NCBI GenBank assembly: GCA_964552055.1
Contig: CAZKFL010000005.1
Location: 1-64,000, forward strand
Length of the DNA stretch: 64,000 nt
From: VGMD01 sp964552055
Lineage (GTDB): Bacteria > Chlamydiota > Chlamydiia > Chlamydiales > 2-12-FULL-49-11
Direction of reading: 5' to 3'
The notes under the pieces were generated by a model. That model was not told the origin of the DNA and did not search any database. It worked only from the letters and a program-made list of their open reading frames with translations. The position numbers and the translations under genes were made by a program. Below are positions 26,601 to 35,800 of this stretch, piece after piece. Positions within the stretch are counted from its first letter, which is position 1. Every line of letters begins with the position of its first letter.

Positions 26601-29600
26601 ACATCCTTAATCGGCATAAGTGTTGCAGTCTTGCCAATTCCCATAATCGCTTCACATACTTTTCTAGGATCTGCAGAGTTAAGCAAATTGATCAAAGGCC
26701 CATACTGCCTTTGCCAAATAAGGGTCTCGGCCTTTGCTTCAAAAACAAGAAAAACTCGTAAATGTCTTTCTGAGATTTCATTGAATTTATAAGCTCTTTT
26801 TACAGATGACCGTTTGAAATAAGCGTTCCACCTTGAACGAGAGACTAGATGGAGGGTGATTTTCTGATCATATTTTGTTTTATGACCCATAACATAATGA
26901 ATGAGAATTTCTCTAAATGGTAAACCTATTAAGCTTTCTAACTCACTTTCCTCCATTGCAAGACTTTCAAAAATAGTTTTCTTATCACCAACAAATTTAT
27001 GTGTAACTCCTGAATATTGCGGTAATTCAGTGTATAGAGTAATACTTTCATTGAGTTTTTCAAATTCCCTTGCAATCGCCGCATCACTTGTTAATGGGTA
27101 TACAAATTGGAAAGGTCTATTAGCAACCCATTCAATTCTTTCTCCTCCTTGCAAGGTTAACTGTTCATCAATTTCTGCCTCCCTCCTAGAAAGCTCTGCA
27201 AAAGCCTCTCCACTAATAGCTTCTTTTAAAATGGAAGGTTTTTCTGCGGGTTTAGGAAGATCTGGGAGCGCTACTTTTTGAATCAGCCGAACTGCTTTAT
27301 AAGTTGTATGTCCCATTTTGATACCGCGAAGTAGGGGGCTTACATAAAAAGGAAGTGCTTTTAAAACAGTTGAGCCGATATATGAAGTGATCTTATTTAA
27401 AGCAAAAGATTTGGTAACGCTTTTTAACACACTGAAACCAACTTTTGGCAATATCGAACGAAGAACAGTTTTTGTGGTACAAAGCCGAATTAAGCGCTTT
27501 TGTACAGTTTTACAAACTAGCGAACTTGGGTGAGGAAATATAAGCTTTGGATGACTTGATTTTGATAGAGTCTTAAGTATAAAAAAGAGCAGCCCGATTG
27601 ATTTATCAGAAAATTTCCCATGGAACTGCTGAATCGTTTTAGCTAATTTTTCATGACCCTCTTCTTTGTTATACAAAATGAAGTAATACCTAATAAAACG
27701 ATTATGAAGAGAGTTTGGAGTAAGTGCGCTCCGATTTAGTGGAACCTTATAAAACATTGCATTAGGGACAAACAAAAGAGCTGTCTTATCACTAAAAAGA
27801 GTTGTCTCATCACTAAAAAGAGTTGAGAGATACGGGTGATCCATAGCATCTAAAAGTTTTGGCATATAGGAAGTGGTAGTACTTTGCTCTAAAAAAGGCA
27901 AGGATGGCAAGGACTTCAAGAAGGGCAGTGAAGGCACTGTAAAATCACAGCTATCACTATCTGTCAATTTATGAATAAGAGCTCTTTCTGCTTTATAGCG
28001 CCAAGAACTATGTTGATCTCCATGTATTCTTCTAAGAAGTTGGTAGCGAAGACTACAGACAGGCAGCATAGCGAGATTTCTTACGCAATGTTTAAATGGG
28101 TCAAGCTGCGCTGGAATCTTACAATGAGCAGTTATATACTTTAAAATAAATAGTTCGTCATATTCAGTTAGAAATTTTTTCCCTTCCGTAATATACGAGC
28201 TATATACAGATTGAATCATTGCCCAAAGAGCCATTTCAATTTGCAAATTCTCCTCTTTAATAGGCGCTACACTCTGAAGAAGGGTGTTTTTATGTAAAAT
28301 TGCAACCAATTTGAGAAAAATGGGAGCCCTGCTATTCATCGAAAATTCCAAAAATAAAATACATTTGATATATTCTTGTGTATCTTTACAAAATGGTTTT
28401 CTATGAGCAATACGAGCTAACCCGCTAAGGCTGAGTAAAGCATTTTTTTTATCTTTTCTCGTAATATAATGCAGAGTAAGAAAGGCCATTGCTGCGGGCT
28501 CTTCAGAAGTAAGCTCTCCCTTTTCATTAAATGAATAACTATAATATTTCGAAGCAAAAAAACTAGCAGTAGCTACTTTTTCAAGGAAAGTAGAAAGAAA
28601 CGCTTTTTGCTCATGCATAAAGTGTTTTCCAAAAATCACTTTAATATCTGGGACCGGAATACAAATACGCCGCTCTAAAGTTGCCTCTGATTCGAGCACT
28701 AAATAATTTACAAAAGCTGAAAGCCTTACATCCTTTTGAACCTTAGATAAAGCGTAAGAACTTAATTGAGGATCCCTTGGATAGGCGCTGTACTTTCCCC
28801 CCTCTTCTCTTACATCGAAAATCAACTTCATGGTATTAAATTCGATACTTTTAACAAAATTCCCTTTGCAAATGATTTTTACGTCATCCAAAGATTGGAA
28901 CCAACTTAAAAGATGCAGATGATGCCCTTCTATAGCTGGATCTAAAACCCATTCATCCAAAACTGTGCTCTGTAAAGCAGATTGGTTTTCCCCATTACTT
29001 ATAGGAGGAGTGGGGATTCGCGGTTTTTTTCTTCGTTCTAATACATACCCCTTCCAAGAAAAAATAAGTTCTTTTGCCCGAACAAAATCATCTTGAAGTA
29101 ACTTAGGTACGTTTTCTAAATTATAAATATCAATTATAGAATCTAATATAAGTACTAGATCCTCAATTTCAGCTTTAATGGAATCAGGGGCATTTTCAGG
29201 TAAATAGTCTAAATACATTCCCGCAATTACAAATTTCGATAGGTTTGAACTAAAATTCTCTTTTATAATAGCGCTAAAATCCGGTGTATGCTTACGTATT
29301 TCAGGATCATGATCTGCAGCAAGCGCTATAAAATCACCTGCCACATGAGCAACAAATAAGGCGATATCCTCGTTTTTTGAAACTTCTTCAAATAACTTTA
29401 AAAATGCATAACCAATCTCTCTTAATAAAGAGTTTCGCTCATCAAAAGCAGCTTTTATTAAAGAGGGTCTTAAAACAAACGTCTGAAAATGGAAAGCAAC
29501 TGCAGGCTTTGTTAAGGATATTGGATTTTGTCGAATTAAGCTAATACCCCTTACAATTTGATCTGATGGAACAAGTTCTGCCATATCAATAAGAAACTGG

Positions 29601-32600
29601 AGGTCTCTTTCAACTTCATAAATATATTGAGGCATGCTAACAACTAGCTCACTTTGAGTTAGGCCTCTTTTTTGATAACCTCGAGTGAAAAATGGAAATT
29701 TTGCAGATCTAAAATTTGGTAGCTGCTCTGAAGTCCAAATTTTATGCTCAGTAAAAAGCCCTCCAGTTGCTCTCCTAAATCTTGCTTGCATCGGAAAATA
29801 AACTTCATCTTTCAGCCAAGTAAAACGTGGTAGCCCCACAATATTGTTAGCGCCATCATCTGAAGAATGATAACATAAAAGCGCTCGATATGCAATTACA
29901 TGTATTTGCCTTAAATAATAATACGGTTTTAATTCGGGGCACTCGCAAAATAGATAAAGAGCCTTCTCTGACTCTAACTTTGAAGGATCTATAATTGATG
30001 CAATGTCTGGTAATCTTCCTATCAGGGCAGTTGCAAGCTTAGCCCTAGGAACTCTTAACAAATATTGCTCATCTACTTTAGGAAGATGCGCATGAGATAG
30101 CTGCTCAGTGAATTCAAATAAAGCAGGAGGGAACGAATCTTCTATTTTATAAATTTGATCCGGATCTCCCTTGAAATAAGCAGAAATTGCTCTTTGCTTC
30201 ATTCTTGTTCTTGCTCGTATCGCTCGTACGCCCGAAGAATTTTGCCAAAGTAGGAATGTTCGTCCATTTGCTAAATACGTCTTAGGAATTCTAAAGGTTG
30301 TTTTAGGGTGCTTTGCTACCCTATCCATAGCGACATAAATTGTATATAAAGAAATTACCAACTCGATTTTTTCATCAATAGTAAGTCCGGAATCAAAAAA
30401 CCAACGCAATAAATTGTGCAAACCTTCCAATACTGCATCAGGATTATCTATCTCATCCCAAATCTCCGATTGAGGTTCACCCGGAATGGGCAAATTCCGC
30501 AATTGCTGATTGAGAAAGTGGCCCCACTGCCTTGGAGTCTTCAAAGAAAGTATTATAGAGTTCCATTCTTCTAGTATACCCACCAAATTTTCACTAGTAA
30601 TCGGTGTAATTTCCAAATACCTTACAACTCTATCCTCCTCATCAATTTCCGCAACAGGAATAGGAGGCGTGTTACTAATCACAGGGGAACTGCTACTTTG
30701 CTGCGTATTAAGAGGAGCGCTTTTTCTAGTAACTCTAAAATCAAGTTCCCCACCTCTTGTAAATTCACTTTGAAGGGCTAATAATTTCCCTTTGATATCG
30801 TCTAAGAACTCCTTACTAAGAATCATACGAGAACCAAATCTAAGAAGCATGACGGTGATATGTCGTTCAATTGCTTTAAGAGTTTCGTGATAAATCGTAA
30901 ATATTTTGACTACCGGCTCAATCCAATTAGGTGGAAGGTACCTAGCAAGAACCGGAACGCCATACATTAAAAGAAGACTGCATAAATATCGTACTGGCAC
31001 TGAAAGAACTAAATTCAAACCGGGTAAAGCAAATGTAATGAGGTTTACCAAGCAATCTAAAATTACGGTCCAGGATACCCATTCTGCCATAAACGTAGAA
31101 ACTCTAGATGCAAGCCGGTAAAGATGAAGAAGAGAAATGCGCATGCCTTTAATTTCAGAAATAAAATTTTTATGAAAATTTTCTGAAATTTTTCTTGATG
31201 AGGTTACCTCTGCCTTACTCGGACCTTGTTTAGAAATTCGCTTTGGGATTTCTTCTAAAAGTTCATTTAATGCCTCTGTAGTATCTTTTCCTAAAACGGC
31301 ACTAAGAACTTCCTTTAAATAGACGATATCTGAAGCATTTGGCCCTAAATCCTCTACAAGCCTCTGAATAAATGGGGGAAGAATTGTCAATTCCTTTTCA
31401 CTACGAAGGATAGGCAAGGCAGCTATTTCCTCTCTACTTTTTGACTCAAAAAGATCTGCAATTAATGCAGACTCAATTTTCCGTCCAGAAAATGACTCCA
31501 GCATTGCAAAAGTTGATTTGCAATTCATTTGCGGCCTAATTGTTTTCCCTTTTATTTGAAGAAGATCATTTAAAGTTAAGACAACATCTTTAACTGTGTA
31601 CTCTATCGCCTCACCTCGTTCAACGCAGCTAGATAAGTGAAGAAATGCTGCCCAAAACCTAGTCCCAATCATCTTCTTAGGAACGTGTGAGTAGGTTAGC
31701 GGAAGTTTTACACCATCTAATCTACCCGCACTATCATCACCATGGATTGTTACAGAATAGTAAGATTCAGACTCACAATTTACCTCAATCCAAAACTCAT
31801 TATTACTTACGCTTGCAAGACCTGCTGCTTCTAATGGCCCCTGCATAAAGGGAGGCGCAAGATCAGACATCTCTTTAATTAGACCATTTGCAGAACTCTG
31901 AAGCCGCTCGTAAATAGCTGAAAATCCAGATTCGAAAGATTTCTTTAAAACCTTTTCTACGCTTTCATCCATTACTTTTTGTAAAACGCTGCCTTTTAAA
32001 CGCTCACCCAAAACTTCATTATAATCTTTTCTTAAACTTTCAATAACAGCTGGATATAGCTTTTCAGGAAGTACTTTTTGCAGCCCAAGAGATGCTTCCT
32101 TCATCCCGGCATAAAGCATTTCTTTATACCCTTCAATACCTTGACTTAACTCTCTAATATCGCTATTTTCAAGAAATTCCTTTTCTATCTCATCAATGAA
32201 CTTTTTTGGGTCTTGAATTAGGTTCAGTGCCATTTCAGGCACAATACCCTTCCAAAATGGTGGGACTTGCATCGGTTTCCTAATACGCCCAATAAATACA
32301 AAGGATCTACCCACACTTTCTTTTTTAGCCTTTATGGAAAGCTCTCTAGCAGTTATAGCAGAAGTTGCTACTCTGTTTTTTAGCTGAAGTGCTGCTCTAA
32401 ATGTCTCAAAAATTCCATGAGGAAAAGCAGCTCCTCTCTCTAATAAAAATCGAATTAACTCTAAAACAACATCGCTATCAAAACTTCCATCTACAATAGC
32501 TCTCCGAACTCTAAAAGTAGCAGGTGCCTTAGATCTATCATAAGAGGCACCAATAATTCCTTGAACAATGCCTACTCTAGCGGGTATTAATGAATCATCG

Positions 32601-32656
32601 GGTCGAATTCCAATTGTTCCGAATATACCAGGTCTTTTAGATCCATCAACTACCAT
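23633..32656 (-). CDS. Giant DUF3638-like protein with SF2-helicase-like motifs (paralogue A)
   Basis: The 3007-residue protein has no assigned function. It keeps a P-loop-like EAIMGIGKT (G2006-T2010), a DEAH box at 2144-2147 (NIDEAH), the stretch KDPGTQGET, then AIIDRGAVFNGISNEIVA, YFDQSHTFAADI and QAIWRMRGLK (Q2577-), which mirrors helicase motif VI. This pattern matches my knowledge of DUF3638/DUF3645 proteins, large ATPase-like proteins found in fungi, protists and some chlamydiae. A hydrophobic stretch of about 55 residues (518-575) could span membranes; the rest is Glu/Lys rich and helical. No signal peptide is visible. It is divergent from, and colinear with, paralogue B. A TATAAT lies 9 bases before the ATG. 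Without biochemistry I cannot say whether it acts on nucleic acid, protein or a host target. Confidence 0.85.
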   Translation of the reverse strand: MVVDGSKRPGIFGTIGIRPDDSLIPARVGIVQGIIGASYDRSKAPATFRVRRAIVDGSFDSDVVLELIRFLLERGAAFPHGIFETFRAALQLKNRVATSAITARELSIKAKKESVGRSFVFIGRIRKPMQVPPFWKGIVPEMALNLIQDPKKFIDEIEKEFLENSDIRELSQGIEGYKEMLYAGMKEASLGLQKVLPEKLYPAVIESLRKDYNEVLGERLKGSVLQKVMDESVEKVLKKSFESGFSAIYERLQSSANGLIKEMSDLAPPFMQGPLEAAGLASVSNNEFWIEVNCESESYYSVTIHGDDSAGRLDGVKLPLTYSHVPKKMIGTRFWAAFLHLSSCVERGEAIEYTVKDVVLTLNDLLQIKGKTIRPQMNCKSTFAMLESFSGRKIESALIADLFESKSREEIAALPILRSEKELTILPPFIQRLVEDLGPNASDIVYLKEVLSAVLGKDTTEALNELLEEIPKRISKQGPSKAEVTSSRKISENFHKNFISEIKGMRISLLHLYRLASRVSTFMAEWVSWTVILDCLVNLITFALPGLNLVLSVPVRYLCSLLLMYGVPVLARYLPPNWIEPVVKIFTIYHETLKAIERHITVMLLRFGSRMILSKEFLDDIKGKLLALQSEFTRGGELDFRVTRKSAPLNTQQSSSSPVISNTPPIPVAEIDEEDRVVRYLEITPITSENLVGILEEWNSIILSLKTPRQWGHFLNQQLRNLPIPGEPQSEIWDEIDNPDAVLEGLHNLLRWFFDSGLTIDEKIELVISLYTIYVAMDRVAKHPKTTFRIPKTYLANGRTFLLWQNSSGVRAIRARTRMKQRAISAYFKGDPDQIYKIEDSFPPALFEFTEQLSHAHLPKVDEQYLLRVPRAKLATALIGRLPDIASIIDPSKLESEKALYLFCECPELKPYYYLRQIHVIAYRALLCYHSSDDGANNIVGLPRFTWLKDEVYFPMQARFRRATGGLFTEHKIWTSEQLPNFRSAKFPFFTRGYQKRGLTQSELVVSMPQYIYEVERDLQFLIDMAELVPSDQIVRGISLIRQNPISLTKPAVAFHFQTFVLRPSLIKAAFDERNSLLREIGYAFLKLFEEVSKNEDIALFVAHVAGDFIALAADHDPEIRKHTPDFSAIIKENFSSNLSKFVIAGMYLDYLPENAPDSIKAEIEDLVLILDSIIDIYNLENVPKLLQDDFVRAKELIFSWKGYVLERRKKPRIPTPPISNGENQSALQSTVLDEWVLDPAIEGHHLHLLSWFQSLDDVKIICKGNFVKSIEFNTMKLIFDVREEGGKYSAYPRDPQLSSYALSKVQKDVRLSAFVNYLVLESEATLERRICIPVPDIKVIFGKHFMHEQKAFLSTFLEKVATASFFASKYYSYSFNEKGELTSEEPAAMAFLTLHYITRKDKKNALLSLSGLARIAHRKPFCKDTQEYIKCILFLEFSMNSRAPIFLKLVAILHKNTLLQSVAPIKEENLQIEMALWAMIQSVYSSYITEGKKFLTEYDELFILKYITAHCKIPAQLDPFKHCVRNLAMLPVCSLRYQLLRRIHGDQHSSWRYKAERALIHKLTDSDSCDFTVPSLPFLKSLPSLPFLEQSTTTSYMPKLLDAMDHPYLSTLFSDETTLFSDKTALLFVPNAMFYKVPLNRSALTPNSLHNRFIRYYFILYNKEEGHEKLAKTIQQFHGKFSDKSIGLLFFILKTLSKSSHPKLIFPHPSSLVCKTVQKRLIRLCTTKTVLRSILPKVGFSVLKSVTKSFALNKITSYIGSTVLKALPFYVSPLLRGIKMGHTTYKAVRLIQKVALPDLPKPAEKPSILKEAISGEAFAELSRREAEIDEQLTLQGGERIEWVANRPFQFVYPLTSDAAIAREFEKLNESITLYTELPQYSGVTHKFVGDKKTIFESLAMEESELESLIGLPFREILIHYVMGHKTKYDQKITLHLVSRSRWNAYFKRSSVKRAYKFNEISERHLRVFLVFEAKAETLIWQRQYGPLINLLNSADPRKVCEAIMGIGKTATLMPIKDVIDADCESIVINLRPSAIALSATEKSAEVSFELFEQITSVIPLTRSGWTVERLEALNLHIDEMIERRGIWDGTKEQFQALQLRFLEEGLDVLGSFEKEDKSSWLERLELFQKILFKLRKHANVNIDEAHIEFDRKTELNYPLGIAKPLAKEHAEILEEVMLALLDVLSLRSETPRRIKEEDYKRDILPLLARVLSRGNEAIERYFLNEAFYKESDERIDLIKGALNTLLPSILSEIVHVNYATLKEGSEEFAKPSDGNENPEVESTYKIQFSAFLKTAILFLSDRLNKTQLDKFIDSLKAKAKAELDRVPGHTLDMLNHTEAGNYFKTHSKGHDLFSFSPLEKDAIYENLNQSDFIVLDYCRIHVRDQIRYYNYSISNNAHNLASMFKSFSGYTASPYNAGTYPEGSVVLKDPGTQGETVSLLVERNSLCHTLLDDAPSKALDEICVRFFAKGSSFKAIIDRGAVFNGISNEIVARTLLRHIEKTDLKAVVFYNVKKEQMIWEKGRGAPMPFKESKIPPEDRLTYFDQSHTFAADIVQGIQTKAVVTVGESTLAEELFQAIWRMRGLKTKDQDIEFITTGYTKALIAGDDELTIEKIISFCLLNQGKESLEDNFASDIAALHNVIQRAVLDKAIEAKDVKKMIQIIRSFKSIFLNENTGNPTRFFGGIDVYATPAEVFENLRRHLYREAQASSLFRDRELLEISERLLRIGHNFYPQSVLKREKIDCSARQQVTVSQATAELEVEKEKMELKQEVKEHVKHEREKRESVLHKKWPSKLTYTERPEILTPSASHTIFSLANVLKGHVNHQIRPIAAEIDRRIILSNNLMPTPKIAFDEFQIPILEALLVFDEEGLFTQFILLSAEEAREQRKLLRKERSEMNLPTEIKAIVDINTKLIVAEGKIRVNKELLKSPELEQIFLQVKFLFGHTYYDAKEEAILTDYLLRADLSALKAFISPHHKSTSLQSSTLQNIIYKIRSIREPHTIFLRV

Positions 32657-32812
32657 AATTCAATAATTATAGAACAATAACATAAGGCGAAACAAGAGTT
32701 AAAATATAATATAAATAATATAAATTATTTTACTGAATGTTAAGCCTATTATTTATTTTAAATTAAATTGAATGTTTCGCTTCAAAAGCTATTATGATAT
32801 AATCGCTTTATT
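32657..32812. promoter_or_regulatory. Divergent promoter region of the giant paralogue pair
   Basis: This AT-rich gap of 156 bases separates the two giant genes. A TATAAT on the plus strand (32798-32803), preceded by TG to give an extended -10, lies 9 bases before ATGG of paralogue B. A TATAAT on the minus strand (32666-32671) lies 9 bases before ATGG of paralogue A. With transcription starting about 7 bases after each box, both mRNAs would have almost no leader. No -35 match or ribosome binding site is obvious. Confidence 0.55.
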
Positions 32813-35800
32813 ATGGAAGCTGATATAAGAAATAGACCTTTTGGAGCGGGTGTAGGGCTTTACCCCCAATTAGAATTTCCTGAAGAACCTTCACCAGAAA
32901 TCGCCATTCCACAAGCCCCTAAGAAAGAGCATGTTATTAATGAAAAAGCAGTACTTCAAGCGATCTTAAAGGGAAGTGTAGGCACTGCGCTTGTGCCCGA
33001 TATTTTAACATTTGCGAAATCGCAAGGGTTGGATGTACCGGAAGGAAGTATTGAAGCATTTGAAGCTGCTATCAAAATAAATATTGAAATCAAGCAAAAA
33101 GCTGAAGAAGAGCATACTCCTAGCGCTTTTAGTACGCTGCTTGCAGAAGATATTCGAAAGCTTCCAACGGGTAAGCCTTATATTTTTTTAGGGAGTTTAA
33201 AAAAAGCTCACTTTATTCCTGAATTTTGGGAAAAAATCATCCCTCCCGAAACATTGAAGTGGCTAAAAAGCTCTGACTCTTTTGTAAAAGAAATAGAAAG
33301 AGTATTTCTAGACGCATCAGGCGGAATTCAAGCCATTAAATCTGCTACCAATATGCAGGAAATATTACTAAGTGGAATGCGTGGCGTTCAAGAAAGGATG
33401 CACACTCTTCTTTCTGATTCAGTTTATAAGCGACTTACGCATAGCTTAAAGCTCGACTTTGATGAATTAACGTCGGATAAGCTAAAAGGAACTGTTTGGG
33501 AAAAAATCGGACAAAGACTTCTTGATGGTGATGATGAGGAAGCTCTTCAAAAAACATTTAGGACTGCTTTTGAAGGGATTCACACGGAGCTAATGGGACA
33601 GATTAATAAGCAGGTTCGTAAGTCAGCAAGTTTTATTCCTGCTGGGTTAAAATCTGCTTTTGACTTGTGCGGACTATCGACATTAAGCAATCCTGAATTT
33701 TGGATTGAGATTACTAAAAGCGGAAGCGGGCTCTACTGCGTTACACTTCATGCGGATGACCCGCTTGGGACATTACCGGTAAAGTTACCGATTGAATTTA
33801 GAGACGTCCCCTTATCTTCTCTTGGAAAGGATTTTTGGAATCCTATCCTGCGATATATTATTTGGCCTGAAAAGGGCTCCCCTTGTGATTTTGTTATTAA
33901 TGATCTCTATCTAACGCTAAGAGAGCTTATAGGAAAAGAAGGTGTAGCACTTACCCCTGAAATCAATGCCCATACAACTTGGGAAATGGTTTGCTCTTAT
34001 TTGCGAATTGAAGATACGTTATCTGCTACACTTCCGTCCGGAGATACACAATCACAAATTCCTCTGCAAGAAATTGCTCTGCCAGAAGGGAAAATGGCAA
34101 TACCGCCGCTACTTTTTCAGCTCTGCAAAGAAATGATGCCTAATCATTCTGAAATTAATACATTAAGAGAAGTTCTTAAAGCAATTCTTGGGGAGGATGC
34201 AGGTGACTGTACGGATGAACTCTTAAAAGAGCTTTCATCAGAAATTGGGCAACATCGAAAACTAAAGCCGCCTGTTACATTGCCTAAAACATTTTCTGAA
34301 ATTTTTGGATGGGACTTACTTTCTGATCTTAAAAAAATGCGCCTATCTGTTCTCCACTCCTTTAAATTATCAGCAAAAATCGCCTCATTTGTCTGGGCGC
34401 TGCTTGCATGGTCCGCCTCAATTGAATTTCTTGCATCTTACTTCATGATGGTTTTCCCGGGAGTTAGTCTCGTTTTAAGCGCGCCTATTAAATACGTGTG
34501 CGCCCTTGCTCTTATGTATGGCGCGGAAGCTGTCAAACCTTATGTGCCCGCTTATTTAATTGACAAAGTGGTAAAATTCTTTACATTCTACTATAAAATT
34601 AAAAATGCTGTTCTCTACCAAATTCAAATCATCTTGCTGCGAGTTGCCGCGCGCTATCTTATGGATCCTCTATATATTAAAGGCCTTCAAGAACAAATTA
34701 AAGGGTGGCAAGCAAAAATTACCAGAAGCGGAGAACTCTCTTTTTCTGTTAAATCGAGCGAAAAACCTTTAGAAGTGCTTCCAATCTCTCCTCCGCAAAC
34801 TCCTTCTAGACCTGCATCGCCCTCAGTTGATTCTTCGTCTATTCTAGGACCAATTGATGAGCTTAATATTGAGCACTATCTTGGCGAATGGATTGTTACC
34901 TCGCAGAAAATACCAAATCTTCATGAGCGTCTTTACTACCTAAATAATTGCGTAAGAAAGCTCCCTCTCCCGAATGAAGATGACGGAAGAAGAATATGGA
35001 ACTCATTAAGAGGAAGAGGTGATATTATATTGAAATTACGACAGCTTTCTCAATGCTTTAGCACAGGAATGCTCTCAACGAGATATCAAAGAGTTGAGTT
35101 ATCTGTCAGCCTCTACTCTCTCTATTCAATCATGCGTGATATTACAGGATTTAAGAAGAAGAATCGGACAAATACTGCTGCCTTTATTGGTTGGTTAACT
35201 CAGCCAGGTGTTAGGGCTTCTAGAAGAGGAACTTTAGATAAAATGGAGCTTTTAAACTCCAATCTTAAGATAAAAGGATCGCCACTTTTTACCTACTCGG
35301 AAAAAGATATTCGCAGAGGAAAACTACCTGATCGTGAAGTGGAGTTTTTTCACGATTCTTATGACGAGGTGATTAAATATTTTACAAGGCCTGATTTTGA
35401 TGGCCCCTATCATAATGTCCGCTCCCTTCACTTCAATGCTTTAAGAGTGCTCTCAGACAGATCTCTTGAAACATCTCCTTTAAGAGGATTTACATTTAAA
35501 TGGGTAAATAAAAGCGAGCCAGGAAAGATACTCGGTAGATTGCACAGGTTTACAAACAACGCATTTCGCAATATCAAAATCATCCCGAATCAACCTTTGC
35601 CTCCAGAAGATGGGGGGGTATCGGATTATGGAAAATTGGAACTTGGCAATCCTCTCGATAATCTTTCTAAACAAACCTATGATCTTCCGTTTCGTAGCGC
35701 AAGATCCCAATCCCAAATAGTTTATGGCAACCCTAGGCAAATTAAACACATAAGGCCAGAAGACTGCAATCTTCTAGAAATGCTTGATCAAGATGTAAGT

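Noticed and set aside
30906..31121. Plus-strand frame antisense to giant paralogue A
   Set aside because: It lies in the conserved coding part of the paralogue and has no start signals or known motifs.
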